This document shows positions 35,097 to 47,737 of a DNA stretch of 64,000 nucleotides, piece after piece. The translations under genes were made by a program, and so were the position numbers. Position 1 is the stretch's first letter. Each line of letters begins with the position of its first letter. The DNA is taken from contig NC_079377.1 in the NCBI RefSeq assembly GCF_021018895.1, forward strand, positions 23,612,501 through 23,676,500, written 5' to 3'. This stretch comes from Seriola aureovittata. Its lineage: Eukaryota > Chordata > Actinopteri > Carangiformes > Carangidae. The notes beneath the pieces were generated by a model, which saw only the letters and a list, made by a program, of their open reading frames with translations, had not been told where the DNA came from and made no database searches.

Positions 35097-37800
35097 CGCC
35101 TGCTCTCCTCATCTCTCTCTATTTCTCTCTGGCTCTGTCACTGTGCCAGATTAGTGACTGAAAAGGTACAATTTTCAGTTTGCCCACAAAGAGGAGGAGG
35201 TAAGAGGATCTGATTAATGCACATTCCCTCTTTATATATTCATGACTATTTCCTGGAGTCTATTAGAAAGACATGACTTATTCAAGTGGAGGTTTTGATT
35301 GAAGTTCTGTCTGTCTCGGCAGTTGACTTTCTATCTTTCATTTTCCAACACTCCTCCCCCTTTTTTTTCTGTGGGTCTGATCCCTGCACCCCCCCCCACC
35401 TCCCCACCCACCCTTACCTATCTCCTTCACTCTGTTCTTTAACCCCACCCTGCTCCCCTTTCATTTCGGAGTGCTTCAATTGATTGGATGTGACAGATTA
35501 TATCCTTTTGGCACCACTTAGCTGAGTCTGGTTGTATGAGAGTGAGGGTTTTGACCCTCCGTGAACTGGTGATGAGAGATGGTTTGGTTGTGACTGTCAT
35601 CTATTATGTATCTGGATGGAAATGGTGTTGCGAGGATTTTAGTCCGGTGGCCTCCTGCCAACCTGTGAGGCTCTGATTATGCATTCACAGCACTGCAGGA
35701 CTATTTTAGGGAGCCAAATAACTCTGCTCACTTTGAGGAGTTATGATACTAAAAAAAAGAAAAAAGGGCCTGAATGTTATATATCACTCCAGTTTTCTCC
35801 TTTTGTTCAAATGCATCGCTCCCAACTGCAAATGCAAAGATGCAGAGATCAAATGGACTCACTGAACTCGTACTGATTTCTGGTTTCTCTTTACACGATT
35901 CTCAGCTGCTGTCTCTAAGTCAAGAGTAAGTCGAGATGCAAAGTCTTCCAGGTCTGAGTGCTGCACAGAGAACATCTTAGTGGGAGGAGGAGTCGTTTCA
36001 GGCATCATGGGTTCCAGAGTAAGAGTCAAGTTTATTTTCTGCATAGGTTAATGGTAGGTGACTGCCAGCCGGAGTATTTCCAAGAACTGAAAGACCATTG
36101 ATCTCCCCTGGTTCAATCATCAGTGCAAAGGATAGCAATCCGCATTAAAGCATTTCTGGTTCTTTGAGGTACAAGCCTATGTATATTTAAAAAAAAGGGG
36201 GGGAGGGGAGAAGTACGCCATGATTTCCAGTGAGCAAATCAACATGAAACATTCAACCACCAACAGTTTAACGATCCTGTTATCATGAGATGAATTCAGC
36301 TATTATGATGCTGGTTTATTTCTCAGTCCCTGAGAACAGCTCATATAGAGACTGTATGATGATGGCCAGCCCCAACCTGCAGTATCATTCAATTATTCAG
36401 GAGACTTCCTGTTTCAAATGTTGAGTAAACATATGTTTTTAAGAGCTCACTCCTTTGGGAGGAATAATAATGAAACAATTCTGACTCTGAAGCAATGCTT
36501 TTATTGTGAAAGATGTTCCAATGATTATGATGCACGCTTGGCAGACCTCTAAAACAGCAGACATACGATGCGAAAAAAATAAAACCAGCTCAGTAAATCA
36601 GTCAAACGTATAATATGTGACTGTGGGAAACAGCACCAGATGTGAACTGTAACTCAGCAAATTCCAGCTGCATTCTTATCAGTTTCTTAAATTAGCCTTT
36701 GATTTGCAGACCCCTGAAGAAGGCTACAGCCTAAAGAAAACAGGTAGTACCATCATCATCATCTCATCGGATGTAGACAGGCACTACTTCTAAGTCCTCT
36801 CCCTCCAGTGAGCCAGAGAGGAACAACTTAGTGAGACAGCACTGAAGATGACTGTGGCTGATATTTAAGGAAAAAAAAAAAAAGTGCGGTAAATGTAAAT
36901 GTCTAACCCACAGTCAGGAGAGCTTGCTAATAAGGACGATACACTCCCTTGTTCTTGGAAACCTGGATTGAAATGATCTTTTTCCAGTGGACTTTGCCAC
37001 CAGATTAAGATGAGATACACTTAATTGCTCCGCTACTCAGCAGTCGGGAGTTTTTTTGTTTTTTTTCCTCTAAGAACATCAGTATAAAGCCAGGATTTCT
37101 TAATGTTGTGCATCGCAAATCTCCCATAAAGCTACCTTTGAGTTCTGTGCTGTTTCTTGAGACGTGGAAAGACAGGATTCACTAAAAGAATACAGTTAAA
37201 GTTAAACAAATTCACTAAATGCCAGCCTACTTTTTCCCAACTTTTTTCCAAGGAAACAAAGTTGGCTGTATCTCTCGCTGGCTGCCGGTGCTGCTGGGAG
37301 CCTTTCGGGACAGTAGACAGTCTGTGGGCAGCACAGGGAGGCAGATGGCCCTCAATCCTATTACACAGCTCCTTACACAATCTTTCTATTACACACTCTC
37401 TCACTTGCACATACACACATATGACATGCAGCGAGCACACATATGCACACACACAAAATGCAGCTATCCCTCTTTCTTCTCAGAGACCGCCCTCGCCAGA
37501 AAAAACAAAACAAAAAACTATAGATTTTTTTCTTTTTTTTTTGTCCAATACATAAAACAAACTATGAGAGTGTCAGATCACGACACGTTCATGTAAGTCG
37601 TCTTTGGAGCAGCCGCGTATGTCACTTCGGATGGCACTGAAACAACCACCACGCTTCACGGTGTCCCTGAGAGCTCAACGCACTGCGACTTCAGAAAAAC
37701 ACATGCAAATAGACAAAAGACAAATTCAGGAAAACATCTGCATCAATCTGACAACACATGTGCTGCAAATACTTACAACACAACCAGGAGACACAAAAAA
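35096..37800. other. No gene recognised
   Basis: Mostly AT-rich unique sequence with a C-run at 35388-35398 and A-runs at 36190 and 36870. The overlapping plus frames at 37157-37596 have no recognisable domain. Confidence 0.45.
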
Positions 37801-40543
37801 AAACCAAAAGTGATGAACCCGCCCGGGGTGCATTTGCTGTTCAATGCTTTTAACTTTAAAAAGTCACAAGACAGTGAACAAGTGCATCCAAGCCTGATTC
37901 ATCACTTTGTAGTGTCCCCTGGAAACACTTCCACTGTCGTATGTGCTCCTTGCGTTGTGTGTTGTCAAACTGTTGAAGATGTTTCTGAACGTGTTAAGTG
38001 TTTTATTCCTGCGTGCATGTCTTCAGCTGCAGTGCATTGAGCTCTCAGGGCCACCGTACATATAGACCATTAAGCTCATTTATCTTGAGAGTTGCTGATC
38101 CCTTCAACACAAGTATGGAAAGCGGGAGAGAGCTGCAGCTGCTGTAATCTCGATAGCTTGAGGCATCACTATGTGATGTATGAACTGCGATCTTCCGGTC
38201 CCCATGGTACTGCATAGACTTCATCTTGACTGTCAGGGTCGGGCACTCACACATAACACACATTAATTAGTTACGCTGAAAATTCAAACTAATGGAAGAC
38301 ATTCCTCTGAGCAACCTGGGAGCAATATTATAATAATAGTACTCATTTACTGTATATAGCTCACATAGATTTGAATCTTGTAATTTTCTATTTACAGTAC
38401 TCATCTCATAATTATCAATGTAAATGCATGAGTTACTAACATGTTTGAGGTCCTGGAATATTACTTGCTGTATGTGGCTCCTGGATCATGGCATTATTCA
38501 GTTTGCAAAATTGTATTTGTATTCATGAAACTCGTGAATGCAGACATTACCACCTGTTGCATCCGGCAGAAGGCAGACCGTCCTGCTCAACACGTATGAG
38601 TAAAGAGCGGCGACAGGAGTCAACACAATGATAATGAGTCATGCAGAGAGGGGGGAAAGTCGTTAGTGTTGACTGAGCATGTACACGTTCTCGGCCCGCA
38701 ACTGTTTGACTCCGCAGAGCAAGTGTTGCCCATCAATTTGTGGAGAGGCGATATGTGTACACAGCTGTACTCCAACGATAGCCTCTCATGCCTGTGAGCC
38801 CAGAAGCTGGAGTACTTAGACGCCCCCTCAACATACACACACTATGCCCAGGCGGGTAAACACCAAAATAGCTAAGAGCCTCTGAACGCTGCCAAAATGC
38901 TCATATTCAAATGTACCATGAAGAATAACGGTGGTTCGACATTAAAAGCCATTTTTATGGGCCCTCCTAAACATATATATCCCCAAAGTACAAAACCATA
39001 GTAGTAACACGCCAAAATGCACAAGTAAACAAAAGCTGCGTATTGGGAACATTTGCTATTCACTTTTACCAAAAGTCATTTAGCTTGTAGAGCTCACAAA
39101 GCTGCCGTTAATTAATTTTTGTTCATTAACACAGCACTCTCATCCCATCCCACCGACTCAGTGGTAGTATTGCTGGCTCCGCCCGCTCCCTTCATATAAG
39201 GACAGGTTTACAAAGCTGATTTAGACCTCGAGTTAGAAATGTTTCACAGTGAGTGGTTTAGTTTTTCCAGGTGTGATATCACAGTGAGGGACAGCTCACA
39301 GTACCTGCTGCACGCCTCATCAGCGCTCACTGCCTGTGAAATCTTCCCTGGGCTTCCTCATGTATAAAGACGCGAGGTGTAAAGAAGGGCTGGCATTACG
39401 CTGTGCCTGCTGGTATGTGGCGTCTGAAAGGACGCCGCCAGAGCAAAAATGCAATTTTTGGGTAGTGGTGCATTACTGCGTTCAGTGTAAACAGAAGCCG
39501 CTGGTTTACACGACAAACAACCAGCGCATTAGGCGTAATCAGAAGCTAAAGATACCCCCCACCCCCGTCCTCCCCCGGTTCACTCTTCCATCTCAGACCC
39601 AGTGAGGAGTCCGGCTGCTTAAAGACTCTCAGAGCAGCAACAAGTTAAAACAAGGGATCGTTGTGTTCTAACTGGGCGAAGAAGCAGATCAGCAGGGGAT
39701 TATGGGAGAAACTAAGGGGCAGTAGATAGAAGACTGTAGGAGATGGTGTTGAGAACACCTGCTATCACCGAGGCAACAGGAGGCCACAGGACTGCAGTCA
39801 CGAAGGTACCTATTGATCAATTATAGTGTGGGAGCCACAATGTGTGCATGAGTTTTAGCCATTGTGATAAGGAAACTGGTAAATGTTTAATTTTAGGCAC
39901 TAATCTGTAGTTTTATTCTTCTGGGGAGGCTTAAACACCCCCCCCCCCTCCCCAAATATCGCCTCTTTTATTAGAGCCGCACTCTGACGTGGCTGAACTT
40001 TAATTTCTTTATGGATTCAAGTTAAAACACAAATATTTAACTTTTTGAAATTGTCTTTGTTCCTTGTGTTAGGTAACACATTAATGCAAGTCACGCACAC
40101 ATGTTCAACTGACCGTCACATGATTGATGCAAACCTCACCGCAATGAAAAGGTCACATTAATAACCGTCCTAATGATGGAACCGTCTCCGTCACTGCGAG
40201 GGGCGCTCAGGAGTTCGCCCAGGGCAAAGGCTCCCGGCACAACATACCTGCCACCCAGCAGGTCTGATCACACACACACACACACAGGTGTACGGACATG
40301 TAGTGTGGTGCCCACCTGACGTCCAATATCTATCCTGACAGACACGGCTCACACACACACACTCACACTCACACACACACACTCACAACGTCACCACTGA
40401 CCCAGTTTTCTGGTACCTGGGGGAAGTCGCCTATCCTCAAAGCAATTTGCTCCTCCATCCATTTATATTCAGTGGATTGAAGGAGGGCTGATGCTGAGCT
40501 GGAAGCAGTCTGAACTGTGAACTTTAAAAATGTTTTAAATCTT
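37801..40543. other. No gene recognised
   Basis: Unique-looking sequence with a C-run at 39936-39949 and broken CA arrays at 40268-40386. The 89-codon plus frame at 39336-39605 and the minus frame at 38872-39072 are not recognisable proteins. Confidence 0.45.
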
Positions 40544-40666
40544 TTAGTCATGTATCGTCCAGACAGCGCAGCACTGGAACTTGAAGCAGTACGACACGTA
40601 ACTCTGGGCGGCGGGGTGCAGAGGGATGCCAGCGTTCGTGCCCCTGAAATGGACGCAGTAGCCCTG
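40544..40666 (-). CDS. Candidate terminal coding exon, cysteine-rich, unidentified
   Basis: On the minus strand a CCTGACCTTGTCAG acceptor-like sequence is followed by 40 open codons ending in TAA at 40544-40546. Of the first 37 codons about 32 end in G or C, a strong third-position bias for an otherwise mixed region. The peptide has four cysteines (about residues 4, 27, 32 and 33) and several aromatic residues, as in a disulphide-bonded secreted domain. I cannot name the family. The in-frame TGA just before the putative acceptor means it cannot extend upstream without splicing. It could be a pseudo-exon or chance in a GC-rich patch. Confidence 0.27.
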   Translation of the reverse strand, partial: QGYCVHFRGTNAGIPLHPAAQSYVSYCFKFQCCAVWTIHD

Positions 40667-40669
40667 CTG

Positions 40670-41419
40670 ACAAGGTCAGGACCCAGGTCATGAGACGATC
40701 ACTGAATCTCAACTAGCTCCTGAGGGACTTCTCTGGAGATGCTGCTGTTCTCTGACCTTCATGTAAGCAAAAAAAAAAAAAAAAAAAAGATTCACACTTG
40801 GAAATCAATGACGCATGATTTTTATTTATTTAATCTACTCCTTCTTTTAGTGTTTGTTCAGTGGAGGACTACAGACAGCCCCTCCCCCCTTTGTTCTAAC
40901 CCCCACTGTGCATGTGCCCTGACCAAGGACAGCAGGAAAAATCACACCCCTTATTGGCTTCCTAGTCCATTAACAAAGCCAGCTGTGGTAACTGGACTGC
41001 ACAGCCAGTTCACATGTACCTCTATCAGGGCCCAGTCCTTGCAGTAGTGGGTGGGAAACCCTGTGCAAATACAATTTTAAGAAAATGTTTTGTAAAGTAA
41101 ATAAAAATACTGTTTTTCCTTTTTGTTGTGTCAAGCTTAGCTAGCCATGGCGTGTCTGACTATGGAAGAGCCGTAGACATCATAACTATCGACCCACTGA
41201 AGCAAATCATACGTGAGAGGTTTGAGTTCATTCAAGCACCAAAACAAATTAAAGCCACATAACTCGATTTTGTTTTTTTTAACCCTCCCACGCCCTTCCG
41301 TCCTAAAAGTTGTTATTTCATATTCCTCCAGTCCTTCATAGCCTCGTCTACAGCTGGACCAAAGCACAGCACTCGGCCTGAGAATTAATCTTTTTTTATT
41401 CAGTAAGCATTTGGACTTA
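40670..41419. other. No gene recognised
   Basis: An A-run lies at 40769-40788. Nothing else was identified; the piece upstream (on the minus strand) of the candidate exon shows no clear partner exon. Confidence 0.45.
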
Positions 41420-41457
41420 TGATGATGATGATGATGATGATGCTGATGATGATGATG
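41420..41457. repeat. (GAT)12 trinucleotide
   Basis: GAT units with one GCT interruption. Confidence 0.95.
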
Positions 41458-43015
<1,558 letters not shown>

Positions 43016-44209
43016 ACTCAAATACTCATGTTCACTCGTTTCATCCTCTCTGAGCCTATCTTTCTCCCTTTATTCCCGTACTCCTCCTCTCCTCTTTCAC
43101 TCGCCTCTCTTGTGGGAGTTGAAGAACAATAGATGATGAATGAGAGGAGCCATGTAGGCTATGTGAATCAGACAGGTCTGTATTTATAGTGGCAACCCAC
43201 CTCTCTCCATCACCAGGTACTCCACATTGGCTAGCGCGGTGAGCGGCGTTTAGCCAAAGTGGTATTACACTGCCTCGAGCACATGCAGTCAATATTTTCA
43301 GTGCATCGAGGGATTAAAAACACAGAGGGTGGCGGCAAATGAGGGAAACTTCATCTTGGCAGTCGTAAGACCGCACAACATGGACTTCCCATGTAATGTT
43401 CAAAAGGGTTTATCCTTAATGCTTTGTGAGAAACAGGAGCATGTGGACTTTAGTGTCAAAGAAGGGTTTAATCCTTAATGCTTTGTCAGTTCGAGTGGTG
43501 GCTTTCAAATCAAGTGTTGTTTTTCAATTGAACCTGCGCGGACTCGATCGTTTTAAGTTGGAATTTAAAGATAAACCTCAAACCTAACACCGCTGTGGTC
43601 GCCGCTATAGAGCGCCACAGGGATGACCTATTTTTGTAGGCCAGCCCAGATGTCACCATCACCCTGGTTGCCTCAACAAAAAGCCAACAGGATTTGTACA
43701 TTGGCTTTTGGATTACTGCAAAAAAAATATACTCTGTGACAAACAACAGTTTATGATACTGACATATTTTGTTGTGCAGGATAATCTTCACTAATGAACA
43801 GTAAATGTATGATTTTTGAAGCTTAAATACAGGCACCAGAAGTAAAAAGCCAATGTTAAGCTATAAAGCAACTACAGCACGGTCACGTGAACTCAACGTC
43901 GCCCCCCACTGAACTTACCTCGTCACTGTGATGACGTTTAACCCCCAACATCTTTCTCATTCAGCCACGTGTTAGCAACTGGCCTTTCTTAAGAGACGTG
44001 AAAGCTTAAAAAAAACACAACAGTATTTACCGACGTATTTTATGTCGTAGGATAAAACATGAAAATTGGAACCATACGTGCTAAAATTCAAACTGCTTTC
44101 CTGGTTTTTACGACTCATTCCTGCGGTACTCTGTGACGGCTTAAACTCCAACTTAAACCTTGAAAAAGGTTTGGTTAAGTTTAAGCCTAACATCATAGGT
44201 TTGGGTTTA
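43016..44209. other. No gene; possible old repeat
   Basis: An imperfect direct repeat (AGGGTTTA-TCCTTAATGCTTTGT) occurs at about 43407 and 43465. The 43560-43860 part, with ATTTTTGTAGGCCAGCC and GAAGCTTAAATACAGGC, resembles a teleost interspersed repeat, but I see no second copy here. Confidence 0.45.
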
Positions 44210-44211
44210 TA

Positions 44212-44420
44212 CAGGTGAAACTCAAAAAATTAGAATATCGTGCAAAGGTTTGTTTATTCCAGCAATTAGATTTACAAGATGAAACTAATGTATGACATAG
44301 GTTCATAACATGCAACTCAAGATATTTCAAGCCTTCATTTGATACAATTTTGATGATTATGGCTTACAATTTATGAAAACCTCAAATTGAAAATCTCAAA
44401 AAATTAGAATATCACATAAG
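44212..44420 (+). repeat. Tc1 element inverted repeat, left arm (IR/DR)
   Basis: About 209 bp. The outer direct repeat lies at 44212-44246 and the inner one at about 44391-44416 (CTCAAAAAATTAGAATATCA). It matches the reverse complement of the right arm along its length with scattered differences. Transposase would bind both direct repeats; the tip CAGGTGAAACTC is the cleavage end. Confidence 0.93.
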
Positions 44421-44489
44421 ATTAATAGAAAGGGGATTTTAAACAGATAAATATTGGCCCTCTGAAAGGTTTAAATCTTGCATGTGTAC

Positions 44490-45506
44490 TTAGTACTTGG
44501 TTTGGGCCCCTTTTGCATGAATTACTGCCTCAATGCAGCGTAGCATGGATGCTATCAGCCTGTGGCACTGCTCAGGTGTTATGGAAGACCAGGATGCTTT
44601 GTTGTTCGGTCTCATGTCTCTCATCTTTCTCTTGGCAATGCCCCATAAAATCTCTATGGGGTTCAGGTCTGGCGAGTTTGCTGGCCAATCAAGCACCGTT
44701 ATCTGATGGTTATTTAACCAGGTTTTGGTACTTTTGGCAGTGTGGGCAGGTGCCATATCCTGTTGGAAAATGAAGTCAGCATCTCCATTAAGCTTGTCTG
44801 CTGAAGGACCCATGAAGTGTTCTAAAATCTCCTGATAGACAGCTGCGTTGACTCTGGACTCAATAAAGCACAGTGGACCAACACCAGTAGATGACATGGC
44901 TCCCTAAACAAACACAGACTGAGGAAACTTCACACTGGACTTCATGCATCTTGGATTGTGTGCATCTCCATTCTTCCTCCAGACTCTGGGAACTTGGTTT
45001 CCAAATGAGATGCAAAATTTGCTCTCATCGGAAAAGAGGACTTTGGACCACTGAGCAACAGACCAGTTCTTTTTGTCTTTAGCCCAGGTAAGACGCTTCT
45101 GACGTTTTTTGTTGTTCAGGAGCGGCTTGATAAGAGGAATACGACATTTGAAGCCCATTTGCAGGATCAGTCTGTGTGTGGTGGCTCTTGATGTACTAAC
45201 TCCAGCCTCGGTCCACTCCTTGTGAAGTTCCCCCACACTTTTGAATGGCCTTTTCCTGACAATCCTCTCCAGACTCCGGTCATCCCTGCGGCTTGTGCAC
45301 CTTTTTCTTCCACACTTTTCCCTTCCAGCTACCTTTCTATTAATGTGCTTTGATACAGCACTTTGAGAACATCCAACTTCTTTTGCAATTACCTTTTGAG
45401 GCTTTCCCTCCTTGTGGAGGGTGTCAATGATGGGTTTCTGCACAACTGTCAGGTTAGCAGTCTTCCCCATGATTGTGAATTCTACTGAACCAGACTGAGA
45501 GATCAT
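44490..45506 (-). pseudogene. Tc1-type transposase, disrupted by in-frame TAG
   Basis: Cut-and-paste DNA transposase, acting in the nucleus on the element's own inverted repeats. The frame reads from ATG at 45506 (or 12 codons later, at MGKT, the commoner Tc1 start). Residues about 15-60 form a paired-like helix-turn-helix, a GRKR patch at 66-69 links to a second helix-turn-helix to about residue 125, and the catalytic domain follows. The metal-binding triad is D160, D250 and E285, giving DD34E. Codon 201 (44904-44906) is TAG where family members have tryptophan, next to GAMS; the frame then continues unchanged to TAA at 44490-44492. After RPNN (about residue 306) roughly ten residues seem missing compared with the usual family sequence, so there may also be an in-frame deletion. 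As it stands it would yield a protein lacking two catalytic residues. Confidence 0.93.
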
Positions 45507-45596
45507 TTAAAGACTCAGGGACCCTTCACAGGTGTTTTGGATTAATTAGCTGATGAGCGTGTGACACTTTGAGCCTATAGTATTGAACCTTTTCCA

Positions 45597-45798
45597 AATA
45601 TTCTAATTTTCTGAGATTTGGAATTTGGGGTTTTCAAAAACTGTAAGCCATGATCATCAAGATTATAACAAATAAAGCCTTGACATATCTCGCTTTGCAT
45701 GTACTGAGTTTATATCACGTGTTAGTTTCACATTTGAAGTTGAATTGCTGACATGAATGAACTTTTGCACGATATTCTAATTTTTTGAGTTTCACCTG
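45597..45798 (-). repeat. Tc1 element inverted repeat, right arm (IR/DR)
   Basis: About 202 bp. The inner direct repeat lies at about 45597-45618 (TATTCTAATTTTCTGAGATTT) and the outer one at 45764-45798, ending GAGTTTCACCTG. It is slightly diverged from the left arm, mostly between the direct repeats. Confidence 0.93.
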
Positions 45799-45800
45799 TA

Positions 45801-46017
45801 TAACTCCTTGGTTAAAGTTAGGAAACTATCTTGGTCGGGGTTAAAAGAAACCGATGCAGGAAACGTGGCAAACAGCCCTGTCCTGTCCTTAAGATGATTT
45901 AACTGCCAAGCTGAGCTACTGTACTGCTGTTTAAACACCTGCCAGCCAATCAGAAACATTTTCCACGGTGGGTGTGTGGATAGATAAGAGTCTCTCTCAC
46001 TGAATCACACACAGACA

Positions 46018-46020
<3 letters not shown>
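45801..46020. other. Flank of the Tc1 insertion
   Basis: Sequence right of the insertion. No gene; it continues the AAACC/GGTTT-rich sequence found left of the element. Confidence 0.5.

Positions 46021-46055
<35 letters not shown>
46021..46055. repeat. (CA)17 microsatellite
   Basis: An uninterrupted AC/CA run. Confidence 0.95.
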
Positions 46056-46057
<2 letters not shown>

Positions 46058-46251
46058 ATGAGAAACTCAGGAGAATCAATTTCCCAGCCGAGAGTGTGAC
46101 TGAGTGTTTCAGCTGGGCTTAGAAGGCCCATTACTGCTGGACTGGGGGAGCAGGCCGGGTGCACTTCACCCTGCCCTGAGTGTGCGTCTGTGTGTGCAGT
46201 CCTATTGCAACTGTTGTCAAAAGTACTTGAATGCTCTCTCTGTACGTCAGT

Positions 46252-46253
<2 letters not shown>

Positions 46254-46341
<88 letters not shown>
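46254..46341. repeat. (CA)44 microsatellite
   Basis: 88 bp of uninterrupted CA. Confidence 0.97.
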
Positions 46342-46343
<2 letters not shown>

Positions 46344-47398
46344 GTACGTGTCACATGCACACGGAGAGCCCAGCACCTGGGAAGAATCGCTGGATAAATT
46401 GGTTCCGTTAGGTTGTTACTGAGTCCGATCACACCGAGGAGCCTGTGGAGAGTCAACTGACTCCAGGACCACAAGGCTTGACGGGAGCTGATTTCATGAC
46501 CATAACTCCATGATGCAGTCGGTCAGTGATGCTGTGTGGATCTTGTGTAAATCCGGGGAGTGAGGGCTGAGAGATACAGCAGCTTTGTCACAAACCGTGC
46601 GAGTCCGAGCCCGTCAGCTCAAAGGACAAAAGTGTCATTTAAAGTTTTATGCCTAAAAATAACCAAAGCCATAGTTTCATCAGTAGTTTACTTAATCATA
46701 ACCAATATTCCGATATGCACGAAAGGCTTAGAATTAGTATTCACATAAATGATCATGTTTTTTAATCACTTTAATTAATTTCTCTCTGAAGTCAGAACCT
46801 GTGAGCTGCATCATCTCCTTGCTCTGTCTTGTAGAAATACCATAAATTAGAATATCTAGTCTCTAATAAATAAATAAATAAAAACACATAATAAAAAAAT
46901 AAAAATAAATAAACACCAGTCCTGTTGCCTATTGCATTAAAGGCTTGATACCCACACAGGGCAGATTATATAATGCTTGTGAAATTTTGAGATGCAAGAA
47001 AACAAAGTGACTGTCCCTCCTACAGGGCGGAAACTGCTTCTAATCTTCTCCTTGTACAATGGTTTTTGCCAAATTACCAGTATAATCCTTTTAAGAGGTA
47101 TATTTTTATTATATGTGGTGATCACTTCAGCTTCATTTGCAGATTAGCTTTTATTAACATGGTATTTATGACACAGTCCACGTAAAAGAGTAAAACAGTG
47201 AAGTTTATGTGTATTTCTTTAGCTTGATGTTATTTTGGGTTTATTATCTTACAATTCTTTTAACCTTTTTTGGGGAAAAATTTAGAAACTCGCAGTGAAA
47301 GGCAAATTAATTTTACTGCAAAAGTCAACAGCTGGAGTATGTCTTCCTTCAGTTCCCCACTATTCAGCAGAACTGACAAAGTGAGTGCTAAAAACTCC
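46342..47398. other. No gene recognised
   Basis: AT-rich sequence with an (AAAT)n stretch at about 46866-46913. Nothing was identified. Confidence 0.5.
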
Positions 47399-47737
47399 TT
47401 AAAGGTCCCATATAGTCTAAAGGTCTGTGTCCATGTGTAGTGTGATTATAGATCAGCTCTAGCTTCTATATTAATACTGTGAAAGTATCAAAGCCTCAGT
47501 CCACAGAGAAATGCACACAGCCTGTATTCAGAAACTGAGCCTTAAAACCAGCCGTCAGGACTTCTGGAACTTTGTGATGTCACAACAAAGCAGTCACCAA
47601 GCCCCGCCCACCTGGACCCACCATCCAAACCTTTGCAGGATTTGGTTTCTCTGAGTGTTTGTACCTGAAATCTGCTATATTTTTACTGGATCACTCAGAA
47701 AACAGTCAGCCAATCAGAAGAGAGGCTCAGAGCCTCA
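47399..47737 (+). mobile_element. TTAA-flanked MITE family 1, copy 2 (3' truncated)
   Basis: Starts TTAAAGGTCCCATATAG at 47399 and follows copies 1 and 4 closely through GATGTCACAACAAAGCAGTCA and CAGCCAATCAGAAGAGAG. It loses similarity after AGAGCCT, with no right terminal repeat, so the right end is missing. It includes a block (CCTTTGCAGGATTTGG) not seen in copies 1 and 4. Confidence 0.75.

Larger units (their letters stand above)
44210..45800 (-). mobile_element. Tc1/mariner transposon, near full length, TA-flanked
   Basis: A 1587-bp element (44212-45798) between TA dinucleotides at 44210-44211 and 45799-45800, the duplicated target of Tc1/mariner insertion. Both ends start CAGGTGAAACTC. 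The inverted repeats are about 205 bp long with an outer and an inner copy of the TCAAAAAATTAGAATATC motif, the IR/DR layout known from fish Tc1 elements. The single gene runs on the minus strand and is broken by one stop codon. Ends are nearly intact, so this copy could perhaps still be moved by a transposase supplied from elsewhere. Confidence 0.97.

Noticed and set aside
44513..45082. Plus-strand open frames within the Tc1 element
   Set aside because: Antisense shadows of the transposase frame.
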